Shown: positions 52,043 to 61,650, numbered from the stretch's first letter. The stretch is 64,000 nucleotides of DNA from Candidatus Latescibacterota bacterium (GCA_012270975.1 JAAXHH010000013.1:37240-101239), one strand, 5' to 3'. Made by a program: numbers and translations. The notes: generated from the letters alone by a model not told the origin.

Positions 52043-52366
52043 ATCACGGGCCGGCCTGACCCGACCCGGCGAGACCCGCTCACTTGTAAAGGGCGGCCCC
52101 GGCGTGTCAGCATCCGTACAAAGACCTACCCGGCCCGGAAGTGCCTGGACAGGCCTCTGCCTGGCCGGGTCGCACGCATACAAAATGCCGGACTGAGTGC
52201 ATCCCACTCGAAGAAACCATGGAAGCTTTCGGCCAGCCTTCCATGGTTTTTTAGTAATATCCGCATACATTCCGCAAACGCGACTTTCGCCGAAACGGTT
52301 TCCTCGAACACGACTTCTGTGGACGCGATGACCGCAAACGCGACGACCGCGAACACGAATTGACCC
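52043..52366. other. 324-nt non-coding stretch before the ABC-F gene
   Basis: No gene visible. It holds a GC-rich hairpin (52128-52170: ACCCGGCC pairing with GGCCGGGT, plus an inner GCCTG/CAGGC stem), a strong terminator at 52214-52252 and then an A/C-rich stretch with the degenerate repeat GCAAACGCGAC/CGAACACGA. A frame through the last 95 nt reads SANATFAETVSSNTTSVDAMTANATTANTN and stops 3 nt before the ABC-F ATG, but no start codon with an RBS was found. Confidence 0.5.
52214..52252 (+). terminator. Rho-independent terminator (possible attenuator) upstream of the ABC-F gene
   Basis: AAACCATGGAAG pairs perfectly with CTTCCATGGTTT (12 bp, 12-nt loop), followed by further T residues. It is the best intrinsic terminator in the window. 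It ends either the 51692 transcript or, because it lies 115 nt before the ABC-F start, a leader RNA that might control that gene. Confidence 0.85.
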
Positions 52367-54316
52367 ATGCCGCTCGTATCCTTCCATAAAGTAGCGAAAT
52401 ACTACGGTGCGCAGTGTGTCCTGCAGGGCATCAGCTGGGGCATCGACCCCGGCCAGCACGTGGGCCTGATCGGTTCCAACGGGACCGGCAAGACGACCAT
52501 GCTGCAGCTCATCACCGGCGACCTGTCGCCGGACGAGGGCGAGATCTCCCGTCGGCGGGACCTCCGGACCGGCTACCTGACCCAGGACGCGCACCTGACC
52601 GCCGCCAACTCGGTTCTGGACGAGGCGCTGAGCAGCTTCGAACGAATTCACGAACTGGAAAGGCAGCTGCGCGCGGCCGAAGCGGCGCTGGAAAAGGCGA
52701 AGGGCGACGCGGAAGAGACCGAGCGTCGGCTCGGGCTGTACGGCCGGCTGACGGAAGAATTCGAGCGGGCGGGCGGTTACACCTACCAGCACCGCGCAAA
52801 GACCGTGCTCCACGGCCTGGGTTTCAAGGAGGAGGACCTGCCCCTGCCGGTCAACGTGCTGAGCGGGGGACAGAAAACGCGCCTGCGCCTGGGCAAGCTG
52901 CTGCTGGGCGATATGGACCTGCTGCTCCTGGACGAGCCGGAAAGCCACCTGGACGTGGCCGCGACGGAGTGGTTGGAGGAATACATCACCGACCATCCGG
53001 CGGCCATCCTGCTCGTTTCCCACGACCGCTACTTCCTCGACCGGACCGTGAACCGGATCGCCGAGCTGGAAGACCTGGGTCTGCAGAACTTCCCGGGCAA
53101 CTACACCCGGGCCATGGAGGTCAAGGCCGAACGACTCAAGGCGCGGCAGCGCGCGTACGACCAGCAGCAGGCCTTCATCAAGGAGCGGGAGGAGTTCATC
53201 CGACGGACCATCGAGGGTGTCAAGACCAAGCAGGCCCAGGGAAGGAGAAGTCACCTGGCGCGCCTGAAGCGCCTCGAGAAGCCGCGGACGAAGCACCGGT
53301 CGGCCTCCCTCAACTTCGGGACGATGAAGCGCAGCGGCCGGGATGTACTCGCGCTCGATGACCTGTCCAAGAGCTACGGCACGCGGACGCTGTTCTCGGA
53401 GCTGCACTTCACCCAGCACCTGGGCGACCGCGTGGGCCTGATCGGGTACAACGGCGCGGGCAAGACCACGCTGCTTCGCATGATCGTGGGCCAGGAGACG
53501 CCTTCGTCCGGGAGCATCCGCCTGGGTACGGGCGTGGACATCGGCTACTACGACCAGGAACGGGCCAGCCTGACAGGCGAGCGGTCCGTGCTGAACGAAC
53601 TCTGGTCGGTCAGGCCGGCCATGAACGAGGGAACCGTCCGCAACCTCCTCGGCCGGTTCCTCTTCCGCGGAGACGACGTCTTCAAGCAGGTGAACCTGCT
53701 GAGCGGCGGGGAGCAGGGGCGCCTGGCGCTGGCCAAGCTGATCCTGGAGGAGCCGAACTTCCTGGTCCTCGACGAACCGACCAACCACCTCGACATCCTC
53801 TCCAGGCAAGCCCTCGAGCAGGCCCTGGCCGACTACCCCGGCACGCTCATGGTGGCGTCCCACGACCGGTATTTCCTCGACCAGATGGTCAGCGCGCTGC
53901 TGATCTTCGAGCAGGACGGCGTCCGCCACTGGGAAGGCACCTATTCGGAATACCGGGCTTTCAAGGAGGAGCAGCGACTCGAAGCCGCGCGGGCAAAGGA
54001 GAAGAAGCCGCGCCGCAAGACCGAGTCGGCCGCCGGGACGAATGCCGGGACGACGGGCGGGACGGCTGCCGGGACGGCCTACGATCCCCGGAAGAAGGAA
54101 CGCAAGGAGCAGCGGATGATGGCCGAGGCGCTGGAAGAGGCCATCCGGAAGAAGGAGGCGGAGATCGAACGACTCGAGGGCGACCTCGGCGAGGAAGGGA
54201 CCTTCTCCGACCGGGAGCAGGTCGAACGGGTCGGCAGCGCCTACGCACGCGCCCGGCAGGAACTGGAGGACCTCTACCTGGAGTGGGAGGTCGTCGCCAT
54301 GGAACTGGAAGACTAG
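52367..54316 (+). CDS. ABC-F family ATPase (ribosome-associated type)
   Basis: 649-aa protein with two ABC domains and no membrane segments. Walker A GSNGTGKTT and GYNGAGKTT, signatures LSGGQKTRLRLG and LSGGEQGRLALAK, Walker B LLLLDEPESHLD and LVLDEPTNHLD. The first Walker B has ESHLD instead of TNHLD. The linker between domains (about 240-320) carries the basic helical pair of the P-site-tRNA interaction motif, and the C-terminal coiled coil (about 545-649) is Lys/Arg-rich like Uup. ABC-F proteins rescue or tune ribosomes. ATG has no visible RBS. Confidence 0.92.
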   Translation: MPLVSFHKVAKYYGAQCVLQGISWGIDPGQHVGLIGSNGTGKTTMLQLITGDLSPDEGEISRRRDLRTGYLTQDAHLTAANSVLDEALSSFERIHELERQLRAAEAALEKAKGDAEETERRLGLYGRLTEEFERAGGYTYQHRAKTVLHGLGFKEEDLPLPVNVLSGGQKTRLRLGKLLLGDMDLLLLDEPESHLDVAATEWLEEYITDHPAAILLVSHDRYFLDRTVNRIAELEDLGLQNFPGNYTRAMEVKAERLKARQRAYDQQQAFIKEREEFIRRTIEGVKTKQAQGRRSHLARLKRLEKPRTKHRSASLNFGTMKRSGRDVLALDDLSKSYGTRTLFSELHFTQHLGDRVGLIGYNGAGKTTLLRMIVGQETPSSGSIRLGTGVDIGYYDQERASLTGERSVLNELWSVRPAMNEGTVRNLLGRFLFRGDDVFKQVNLLSGGEQGRLALAKLILEEPNFLVLDEPTNHLDILSRQALEQALADYPGTLMVASHDRYFLDQMVSALLIFEQDGVRHWEGTYSEYRAFKEEQRLEAARAKEKKPRRKTESAAGTNAGTTGGTAAGTAYDPRKKERKEQRMMAEALEEAIRKKEAEIERLEGDLGEEGTFSDREQVERVGSAYARARQELEDLYLEWEVVAMELED

Positions 54317-54329
54317 GATCGGAGGAAAC

Positions 54330-55301
54330 TTGTACGACGCCGTCATCATCGGAGCCGGGCCGGCGGGACTCGCCGCGGCCTACGCGGCCAAACAGGCCGG
54401 ACTCGAATACGTGGTCTTGGAACGCCAGTGCATCGTCCACACCATCTACCAGTTCCCCACGGGCCTGATCTTCTACTCGACCCCGGAACTCATCTCGCTG
54501 GGCGACGTGCCCATGATCGTCCAAGGGCTCAAGCCCACCCGGGAAGAGGCGCTGAACTACTACCTGAAATTCGTCGAGTCCCAGAGCCTCAAGGTGAACA
54601 CCTACGAAGAGGTCCATACCATCTCCGGCCAGGACGGCGATTTCGAGATTAAATCGGTCTCTCAGCGGGAGGGTGACCGGCGCTACCGGACCCGGAAGGT
54701 CATCCTGGCCACCGGCGCCTTCGACAGCGCCAACCGGATCGGCGTGCCCGGCGAGGAACTGTCCAAGGTATTCCACTACTTCAAGGAAGGCCATCCCTAC
54801 TTCGACCGGGACGTCCTCGTCGTGGGCGGCAAGAGCTCCGCCGTGGAAACGGCCCTCACCCTGTACCGCGCCGGCGCCCGGGTCACCATGTCCTACCGCC
54901 GCAGCGCGTTCCGGGGCATCAAGTACTGGGTTCTGCCCGACCTGGAAAACCGCATTGCCGAAGGATCGATCACGGCCATCATGGATTCCACCCTGAAGGA
55001 GATCCGGCAGACCGAGGTGGTCCTCGACGCGGCGGGTTCCGAGCGCGTGATCCCGAACGACTTCGTCTTCTGCATGACGGGCCACGGCCCCGACGTGCCC
55101 TTTCTGAGCGGTACGGGCGTCGAGGTCCAACCCGAAAACAACATCCCGGTGCACGACCCCGACACCTTCGAATCCAACGCACCCGGTATCTACATCATCG
55201 GCGTCATCACGGCCGGCAATGTGAGCAGCGACATCTTCATCGAAAATAGCCGCTTGCATGGACCTAAGGTGGTGGAGCATATTCTGTCGCAGGACGGGTG
55301 A
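54330..55301 (+). CDS. ypdA: YpdA-family FAD/NAD(P)-dependent oxidoreductase (bacillithiol disulfide reductase type)
   Basis: 323-aa thioredoxin-reductase-like flavoprotein. FAD motif YDAVIIGAGPAGLAAAYAAKQ, YpdA-specific TGLIFYSTPELISLGDVPM and the NAD(P) motif VLVVGGKSSAVETALTLYRAG. There is no CxxC, as in YpdA. It starts with TTG at 54330, with GGAGGAAAC immediately upstream. YpdA reduces bacillithiol disulfide in Firmicutes; here it pairs conceptually with the bacilliredoxin at 39129. It is 13 nt after the ABC-F gene and may be in that operon. Confidence 0.92.
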   Translation: MYDAVIIGAGPAGLAAAYAAKQAGLEYVVLERQCIVHTIYQFPTGLIFYSTPELISLGDVPMIVQGLKPTREEALNYYLKFVESQSLKVNTYEEVHTISGQDGDFEIKSVSQREGDRRYRTRKVILATGAFDSANRIGVPGEELSKVFHYFKEGHPYFDRDVLVVGGKSSAVETALTLYRAGARVTMSYRRSAFRGIKYWVLPDLENRIAEGSITAIMDSTLKEIRQTEVVLDAAGSERVIPNDFVFCMTGHGPDVPFLSGTGVEVQPENNIPVHDPDTFESNAPGIYIIGVITAGNVSSDIFIENSRLHGPKVVEHILSQDG

Positions 55302-55423
55302 CGCATGCGAGATTTGTAACGATAGATTTGATTTCGCGGCGCGCCTTGCGAGCTCGTGGCGACATTTCATACGCTCGCTTAGATTACCCACGCCAATGCA
55401 CATGTCGTTGAAGAGGTAAATCC

Positions 55424-55927
55424 ATGAGCAAATCAAGTTCTTCTCCCAATCCCCTCGTCGGCGTGGTCATGGGCAGCAAGTCCGACTGGGACACCATGCA
55501 AAACGTCCGGGAGGTGCTTGAGCAGTTCGACGTGCCCCACGAATGCCGGATCGTCTCGGCCCACCGCACGCCCCTATGGCTGGCCGAATACGCGGCCGAG
55601 GCCGAGGGACGGGGACTCGAAGTCATCATCGCGGGCGCCGGCGGCGCGGCCCACCTACCCGGCATGATGGCGGCCCAGACGCTCCTGCCCGTCCTCGGCG
55701 TGCCCGTGGAAAGCAAGGCGCTCAAGGGCATGGATTCCCTGCTCTCCATCGTCCAGATGCCCCGCGGCATCCCCGTGGGCACCCTGGCCATCGGTCAGTC
55801 CGGCGCCGTGAACGCGGGCCTGCTCGCCGTGGCCATCCTGGCCAACTCGCGGCCGGAACTCCGGGAGAAACTCAGACAGTATCGGGAGGATCAGGCCGGT
55901 AAGGTCATGGGGGACGAGCTGACGTGA
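55424..55927 (+). CDS. purE: 5-(carboxyamino)imidazole ribonucleotide mutase
   Basis: 167-aa class I PurE, converting N5-CAIR to CAIR in purine synthesis. Family blocks [54 protein letters not shown] and [43 protein letters not shown] with the catalytic His. RBS AAGAGG. It overlaps purK by 4 nt, so the two are translated together. Confidence 0.96.
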   Translation: MSKSSSSPNPLVGVVMGSKSDWDTMQNVREVLEQFDVPHECRIVSAHRTPLWLAEYAAEAEGRGLEVIIAGAGGAAHLPGMMAAQTLLPVLGVPVESKALKGMDSLLSIVQMPRGIPVGTLAIGQSGAVNAGLLAVAILANSRPELREKLRQYREDQAGKVMGDELT

Positions 55928-57078
55928 GCGATATGACCAGTCCCGTTCTCCCCGGCGCGACCATTGGTATCCTCGGCAGCGGGCAACTCGGCCGCATGAT
56001 CGCCATCGCCGCCCGGCGCATGGGTTACCGCGTCCACACCCTTTCGCCCGAATCCGACTCGCCCACCGGTCACGTCGCCGACCGTGAAGTCGTGGCCGCC
56101 TATGACGACGTGGAGGCCGTGAAACGCTTCGCCGCGGACGTGGACGTCATCACCCTCGAATTCGAGAACATATCCGCCGTCTGCGTCGATGCCGCTTGGC
56201 CCATCGCACCTGTTCGTCCCAAGGGCAGCGTGCTTCACACGACGCAGAACCGCCTGAGAGAGAAGACTTTTTTGGCGGAACATGGTTTTCCGGTCGCGCC
56301 GTTTCGCCATGTCAAGTCGCGCGAAGAGTTGGCGGCGGCCGTCGCTGAAATCGGTACGCCTGCCGTGCTCAAAACCGCGGGATTCGGCTACGACGGCAAG
56401 GGGCAGGTAAGGATCGACTCGGCGGATGACGTAGACCGCGCGTGGACGTCCATGGCGGGACAGGAAGCCGTCCTCGAAGCGTTCATCGACTTTGACCGGG
56501 AACTATCGGTCGTAGCCGCGAGGGGATTGACTGGCGATTTCGCGCACTACGGCGCCGTAGAGAACAAGCACAGTCGACACATTCTCGACCTCACGACCGC
56601 CCCGGCAGACGTGACCGGCGCGGTAAACATCACCGCCGTTAACCTCACGCGTAAGGTCTTCGAAGCCCTTGACGTCGTCGGGGTCGCCTGTGTCGAGTAC
56701 TTCCTCGATCGCGGCGAAAACCTCATCATCAACGAGATCGCACCCCGCGTCCACAACTCGGGCCACTTCACCTTCGACGCCTGCGTCACCAGCCAGTTCG
56801 AGCAGCAGGTCCGCGCCGTGTGCGGTCTGCCCCTCGGATCGACCGAACAGCCCCACCCCGCAGCGATGGCAAATCTTCTGGGAGATCTTTGGGAAAACAG
56901 CGAGCCTGACTGGGCGGCAGCCTTGGCCATACCGGAAGTCAAGCTGCACCTGTACGGCAAACAGGAAGCCCGCCCCGGACGTAAGATGGGTCATTTGACG
57001 GCGATGGCGGATACGCGGGAGCAGGCGGTGGAACGGGTTGTGGAGGCGAGGAGGGTGTTGGTACATAAGACATCTTAG
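55924..57078 (+). CDS. purK: 5-(carboxyamino)imidazole ribonucleotide synthase
   Basis: 384-aa ATP-grasp enzyme that carboxylates AIR to N5-CAIR. N-terminal [20 protein letters not shown], nucleotide-binding [16 protein letters not shown] and the catalytic segment [30 protein letters not shown] are characteristic. It starts at a GTG at 55924 within the purE stop (GTGA overlap). Confidence 0.95.
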   Translation: MSDMTSPVLPGATIGILGSGQLGRMIAIAARRMGYRVHTLSPESDSPTGHVADREVVAAYDDVEAVKRFAADVDVITLEFENISAVCVDAAWPIAPVRPKGSVLHTTQNRLREKTFLAEHGFPVAPFRHVKSREELAAAVAEIGTPAVLKTAGFGYDGKGQVRIDSADDVDRAWTSMAGQEAVLEAFIDFDRELSVVAARGLTGDFAHYGAVENKHSRHILDLTTAPADVTGAVNITAVNLTRKVFEALDVVGVACVEYFLDRGENLIINEIAPRVHNSGHFTFDACVTSQFEQQVRAVCGLPLGSTEQPHPAAMANLLGDLWENSEPDWAAALAIPEVKLHLYGKQEARPGRKMGHLTAMADTREQAVERVVEARRVLVHKTS

Positions 57079-57127
57079 ATGTGCAGAGTTGTATCTGAAC
57101 TCTTGGGAACGGGCTAGATTAAGCGCT

Positions 57128-57727
57128 TCAACAGTAGCGATTATCCACGTTGCTCGGCGTATCCAACTCGCGACAATCCGAACCTAGAAGATCCCAATGT
57201 TCTGGAAATCCGGCCACGGCCAGAACCTCTAAAGCCTCACATCGATCCTTACGATCACATTTCGTGTCGGTTATGTAAGGCACGCGCTGTAACATTGATT
57301 GATATTTGGCGCCCAGGTCGTGCTCAAGCACTCCGGCTATAACGAGCGCGAGATACCAATCATAGGGTTTGATATTGGGTTCAGTATACGAGGCGAGGTA
57401 GGTTCTCGCGTAGACGATTTCGTCATTTCTGGTTAGATGAACGGGAAATTTGTCGCAACGATAGTAACCTTTCCCTTTTCCAGCCCCTTCGTAGCGATTG
57501 AGCGATTTACAGTCGGTTATTGGAATTCTGAATAGCACGCCCGGAGTACTGTGACCGGCCTGCTGTCGAAGTGTAGCTTTACCGGAACAGTCTTTGGTGC
57601 TTCGCTTACTAAACTCAATAACTCTGTCTGCGGCGTAAGCACGCTCGACTTTATAGGGAAATATGCAACGTTTCCTCAGGCGGGCAGTCAGCATATTTGA
57701 ACCGTAGGCGAAGTAGTCAAACGTCAT
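57128..57727 (-). CDS. Gamma-glutamylcyclotransferase-like (AIG2/GGCT) family protein
   Basis: 199 aa, with the family motif FDYFAYGSNML at the N terminus and the catalytic Glu region SLNRYEGAGKGKGYYRC. It is the usual fold for gamma-glutamylcyclotransferase-like proteins, which cleave gamma-glutamyl amines or peptides. ATG 57727 (MTFDYFAYGSN) with CGGAGCC upstream; the track adds nine residues. GC content is visibly lower than in the neighbours, which suggests recent acquisition. It is convergent with purK. Confidence 0.85.
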   Translation of the reverse strand: MTFDYFAYGSNMLTARLRKRCIFPYKVERAYAADRVIEFSKRSTKDCSGKATLRQQAGHSTPGVLFRIPITDCKSLNRYEGAGKGKGYYRCDKFPVHLTRNDEIVYARTYLASYTEPNIKPYDWYLALVIAGVLEHDLGAKYQSMLQRVPYITDTKCDRKDRCEALEVLAVAGFPEHWDLLGSDCRELDTPSNVDNRYC

Positions 57728-57836
57728 AGTTGGGCTCCGTTCCTTGGTGTTCATAGTTCCGGGATGTTCGGATATTCAGTCGGCAAAGCGGGTGACTGAT
57801 CTCTGATTGGTACTACTTCTTAAGCCAAATTGACAC

Positions 57837-58952
57837 TTACAACATCCCCCTCAACAGCCCAACCACCTCGTCCAGGTACTCGTCTTGGGTCAGATCTCCC
57901 TCGACCAGGTCCGGCCGGTGACCGCCCCACTGCGTAGCCAGCACCAGCGTCTCGCCGATATCCCATAGCGTCCAGGCGTTCGCGAAAATCGGCAGGCAGT
58001 CCAGTTCCTGCTGGGTCAATGGGCGTATCTGGTTGTATCCTTCCAGGAAACAGCGCCAGATCTCGTCCGTCAGATGGTCGGGTACCGTCTCGATGATGTT
58101 GTACTTGAACGTCGCCACGTCATACGCCCGCCAGCCGTACGCACACTGGTCGAAATCCAGGATGCAGTATCCGTTCTCGGGATGATACAGGATGTTTCCG
58201 ACGTGCAGATCGGCGTGGATGAGACCGTAGATATCCTTGCCCTTGCCAAGCCCGTCGATCTGCCGGCGCATGTGTTCGGCATATTCCTTAAAGAACGCAA
58301 GGTCCTCGCCTCGCCGCTCCTTCAGGATGGATTCCAGCGTATGCAGCGGATCGTTCAGCAGGTATTTCAGGTCGAAATGATGACGGCAGTAAGGTATTGG
58401 AAACTGGTCTGCCCGCTGGTGTATCTCAGCCACTGCAACACCGAAGGAGATCACGACCGGTTCGTTCACTTCGGGATACCAGGTAACGTGCTCCTCGCCC
58501 TCGAAGAAGTGGAAGAGCGCACCGCATCGGACGCCGGCGCGAGGTCCGGTCTTCGGATCGGATAGAGGGACAGATGGTGGGCCGGACCGCGGGACGGAGG
58601 GTGGGCTGGCTGAGTAATCGGTTGCAGCGTCCATCATGCTCAGCCGCTGGCCATCCAGTCGCTTGACCGATTCAGGTACCGCCAGCTTGTATTCGCGAAG
58701 GTATGCCAGCAGGTCGAGCTCGTACTGATAGGCCTCGGGATTACGGACGTAGAAGTCGTGGTCGGTATAGACTCTAAAGACATACCGTCTACCCTGTGAC
58801 GTAACGAGATAGTTCCTGTTGGCCCCGCGCTCCAGTTCGCGAACATCGACGGGTTGAGCAAGGCCGTAATGATCCGCCAGGTATGCAGCGACGGCGGAGC
58901 AGGAAGAATCAGGAGATTCGGCAGATGAGGACGAGTCAGAAGTATTGTTCAT
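57837..58952 (-). CDS. Aminoglycoside/choline-kinase-like phosphotransferase
   Basis: 371-aa protein kinase-like phosphotransferase (APH/HSK2 group). ATP-binding start RELERGANRNYLVTSQGRRYVFRVY, Brenner motif GLIHADLHVGNILYH and metal-binding CILDFDQCAYG are intact. A low-complexity insertion PPSVPRSGPPSVPLSDPKTGP splits the N-terminal lobe at about residues 118-140. The start is ATG 58952 (MNNTSDSSSS); the track begins at a TTG four codons earlier. Such enzymes phosphorylate small alcohols or amines; substrate unknown. Confidence 0.85.
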   Translation of the reverse strand: MNNTSDSSSSAESPDSSCSAVAAYLADHYGLAQPVDVRELERGANRNYLVTSQGRRYVFRVYTDHDFYVRNPEAYQYELDLLAYLREYKLAVPESVKRLDGQRLSMMDAATDYSASPPSVPRSGPPSVPLSDPKTGPRAGVRCGALFHFFEGEEHVTWYPEVNEPVVISFGVAVAEIHQRADQFPIPYCRHHFDLKYLLNDPLHTLESILKERRGEDLAFFKEYAEHMRRQIDGLGKGKDIYGLIHADLHVGNILYHPENGYCILDFDQCAYGWRAYDVATFKYNIIETVPDHLTDEIWRCFLEGYNQIRPLTQQELDCLPIFANAWTLWDIGETLVLATQWGGHRPDLVEGDLTQDEYLDEVVGLLRGML

Positions 58953-59074
58953 AATGGTACCCAATATGAGGGAGTATCCTTGACCGTGACAACAGGTTTA
59001 AGTTCATTGCTTGAACTGCATTATGCCATTAATTGAATACTGAATGCTACGCAGTATAGGCGCCAGTTGCTTTT

Positions 59075-59143
59075 GTCGAATGATCACCCATGCCTTCGTC
59101 GAATGGTCACTCATGCCTTCGTCTAGTGGGCATCCATTATCTT
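59075..59143. repeat. 23-nt tandem repeat, about three units, upstream of a sulfatase
   Basis: GTCGAATGATCACCCATGCCTTC, GTCGAATGGTCACTCATGCCTTC and a degenerate third GTCTAGTGGGCATCCATTATCTT. The first two differ at two bases. It lies 40-110 nt upstream of the sulfatase start, inside the region where its promoter would be, so it may hold regulator sites. Confidence 0.85.
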
Positions 59144-59186
59144 CATTTAGCGTAAAACTGATCGCCGAAGCAGAGAGGAGCGCCCA

Positions 59187-60647
59187 TTGCCCAAACAACC
59201 CAATATCGTCGTCCTGATGTCCGACCAGCAGCGGCTCGACACGGTGAGTTGCTACGGGCTGAACGAGGTGTGCCGGACGCCGCACATCGACGCCCTGGCC
59301 GCGCGGGGGGTGCGCTTCGACTGGGCGTTCACGCCGACGGCGATCTGCTCGCCGGCCCGCGCCTCCTTCTACACGGGCCTCTATCCGCACAATCACGGGG
59401 TGACGGCCAACGGCCTCTGCCTGCGCGAGGGCGTGCGCGGCATCAACCACTACCTGTCGGATGCAGGTTATCGCTGCGGGTACGCCGGCAAGTGGCACGT
59501 GGACCAGGAAACCGGTCCGACGGGCTACGGGTTCACCGGCAAGGACTTCATGGGCTACGGCTTCCCCGGGGGGAATCTGCTTCCCGGCCTGCAGTTCGGC
59601 GGCAGTCTAAGCAGCCACAATCATTACGCCGACTATCTCAAGGAAAAGGGTTTCGATCCGCCGCCCACGGTCTCGCACCGCTACGTCGGCACCAATCCCG
59701 CGAACCAGCGGCAGGAGATGTTCGCCCTGCACGAGGGGCCGGTCGAGTCGTGCATCGAGTATTACGTCGCGGAAGAAGCCCTTCGCGTGCTCGACGAGGT
59801 GGCCACCGGCGAGGAACCCTTCTACCTGTGGGCTAATTTCTGGGGGCCGCACAGCCCTTCGCTGGTCCCGGAGCCGTACTTTTCCATGTACGACCCGAAG
59901 GCCATTCCCGAACATCCGGGATACGCCGAGACCTTCGAGAAAAAGCCCTATCGCCAGCAACTGATCGAACACATGTGGGGGCTGGGCGATTACGGCTGGG
60001 AGGGATTCCAGGAAATCGCGGCGCGCTACTTCGGGCACTGCACACTCATCGACGACATGGTGGGTCGCGTCGTGGCGCACTTGGAGAGACGGGGCGTCCT
60101 TGACAATACCATCATCGTTTATACGTCCGATCACGGTGACTGCCTCGGTGCGCACAAGCTGATCGAGAAGGGCGAGTTCATGTACGACGAGATCTACCGC
60201 ATTCCCCTCGTCATCGCCCATCCCGACTGCCAGGCGCCCGGCACGGCCTGCGACGAGTTCGTCTACCTCCACGAAATCATGCACTCGTCGCTTGACGCCG
60301 CCGGTCTCGAAGTGCCCGTCGGCCTCGACGGCCGGTCCTTCCTGCCGGCCATCGAGGGCCGCCCGTTCTCGAACGGACGCGAGGAAGTCTACTGCGTGTT
60401 CGACCGCCACTTTACGGTGGCCAACCAGCGCATGGTCCGCACCCGCACCCACCAGTTCACCTTCAACTCCACCGATCCCGGCGAACTGTACGATCTGCAG
60501 CGCGACCCCTACCAACTCGACAATGTATACGGCGATCCGGCCTACGATGCCGTGCGCGAGGACCTGAAAGGGCGGATGGAACGCTACATGGAGGAACTGG
60601 GCGACCCGGTGCGCGGGTGGTATGGGAAGGTCAAGGGGGCGTATTGA
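59187..60647 (+). CDS. Sulfatase (formylglycine-dependent)
   Basis: 486-aa type I sulfatase, second in the window. CSPAR in TAICSPARASFYTG carries the Cys for formylglycine; metal-binding residues appear in NIVVLMSDQQRLDT and YTSDHGDCLGAHKL. It starts at a TTG (59187) with GAGGAG 7-8 nt upstream. It lacks a signal peptide. The N-terminal SDQQRxDT and the TGLYPHNHG block resemble choline-sulfatase and phosphonate monoester hydrolase relatives, but the substrate is unknown. Confidence 0.92.
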   Translation: MPKQPNIVVLMSDQQRLDTVSCYGLNEVCRTPHIDALAARGVRFDWAFTPTAICSPARASFYTGLYPHNHGVTANGLCLREGVRGINHYLSDAGYRCGYAGKWHVDQETGPTGYGFTGKDFMGYGFPGGNLLPGLQFGGSLSSHNHYADYLKEKGFDPPPTVSHRYVGTNPANQRQEMFALHEGPVESCIEYYVAEEALRVLDEVATGEEPFYLWANFWGPHSPSLVPEPYFSMYDPKAIPEHPGYAETFEKKPYRQQLIEHMWGLGDYGWEGFQEIAARYFGHCTLIDDMVGRVVAHLERRGVLDNTIIVYTSDHGDCLGAHKLIEKGEFMYDEIYRIPLVIAHPDCQAPGTACDEFVYLHEIMHSSLDAAGLEVPVGLDGRSFLPAIEGRPFSNGREEVYCVFDRHFTVANQRMVRTRTHQFTFNSTDPGELYDLQRDPYQLDNVYGDPAYDAVREDLKGRMERYMEELGDPVRGWYGKVKGAY

Positions 60648-60725
60648 GGCCTCGCCAGGGCCGCCGAAGCAGAACGGGTCGAGCGTTCGAGGGGCGTTGG
60701 TCGACACGGTCGGCACCCGCGATGC

Positions 60726-61640
60726 TCAATCCGAGTCCCTCGCCTCCGCCCATTCGCGGAGCGGTACGTCGTCCTTGTCTTCCGACAGCCAGTACCGCGA
60801 CGCGGGATGGTAGTCCGGGTCCGGTCCCATCGGATCGCCCTTCGGGGCCAGGGCGCCCAGCAGCTGCCGCCGGACGGGCGAACATCTTTCGATGAGCCCG
60901 GGGTCCTGCTCGAAGTAATCGGTCGGCCGAAGCCAGCGGTAGTGGTATCCCACGTGCATGATCTTGCGCGTCTTCCGCGAGAGGTTGGGGCCGACGCAGT
61001 GCCATACCGCGGTGCGCCACAACACGGCCGAGCCGATGGGCAATCTGAGTTCGACGGCCCCTTCCGGATCCGTCCCGTTTCCCCGTTCCTGCAGTTCGGC
61101 CGTCCTGCGCCTGTGGCTGCCCGGCACCAGCCACAGATTGCCGCAATCGGATTCCGTCATGTCGTAGAGCACGTAGAAGACCTTGATCTCCATGAACGGA
61201 AGGCGTCCATCGAGGGAGGGCGCCAGGAACAGGTCGTCGCTCGCCAGGTCGGGATGCCAGCCGACGTTGCGGTATCCCGCCTCGTGGTCTTCGCCCCTGC
61301 CGACGCCCGAAATGCGGCCCTTCAGGTCCTCGGGATACGGCGGCCGGTAGTCCAGGTGCGTAGTGCGGATCTGGATGTTCCAGCCGATCGCGTCCACCAC
61401 CAGGGGCAACACGCGCGGATGATCTATGAGGTCCAGGAAGGCCTCGTGATGCGCCAGGGCATTGCGCACGGCAAAGGGATCATCGGATCCCAGCCCCGTC
61501 TCCGACCGAATCCGGTCGCCGACCTCTTCGATGGCCGTAAGCAGCCGGCCGATCTCGGTCTGGTCGAAAAACGCGTCGAGTACGATAAAGCCCTTCTCGT
61601 CGAAGTCTCTGGCCTGTTGAGGCGTCATTGCGAGGGGCAT
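60726..61640 (-). CDS. Phytanoyl-CoA dioxygenase (PhyH) family oxygenase
   Basis: 304-aa Fe(II)/2-oxoglutarate oxygenase. HxD in VGWHPDLASDD, distal His in VWHCVGPNLSRKTRKIMHVGYHYRW, where the following Arg can bind 2-oxoglutarate. It is distinct from the family member at 19704. It begins 10 nt downstream of the polyamine-type binding protein gene, so the two are in one operon; the imported ligand may be the oxygenase substrate. ATG 61640 at MPLAMTPQQ. Confidence 0.9.
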   Translation of the reverse strand: MPLAMTPQQARDFDEKGFIVLDAFFDQTEIGRLLTAIEEVGDRIRSETGLGSDDPFAVRNALAHHEAFLDLIDHPRVLPLVVDAIGWNIQIRTTHLDYRPPYPEDLKGRISGVGRGEDHEAGYRNVGWHPDLASDDLFLAPSLDGRLPFMEIKVFYVLYDMTESDCGNLWLVPGSHRRRTAELQERGNGTDPEGAVELRLPIGSAVLWRTAVWHCVGPNLSRKTRKIMHVGYHYRWLRPTDYFEQDPGLIERCSPVRRQLLGALAPKGDPMGPDPDYHPASRYWLSEDKDDVPLREWAEARDSD

Positions 61641-61650
61641 ATAAGGCTCC

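Noticed and set aside
52271-52363. Leader peptide SANATFAETVSSNTTSVDAMTANATTANTN before the ABC-F gene
   Set aside because: The frame is open and ends 3 nt before the ABC-F start, but there is no start codon with an RBS; the repetition is explained by a low-complexity DNA repeat.
51680-54349. 889-aa minus-strand ORF opposite the ABC-F gene
   Set aside because: It is a high-GC shadow of the ABC-F gene; the plus strand carries all catalytic motifs and this frame has no recognisable domain.
55302-55423. Purine riboswitch upstream of purE
   Set aside because: I saw no three-way-junction aptamer pattern or conserved loop sequences in the 122-nt gap.
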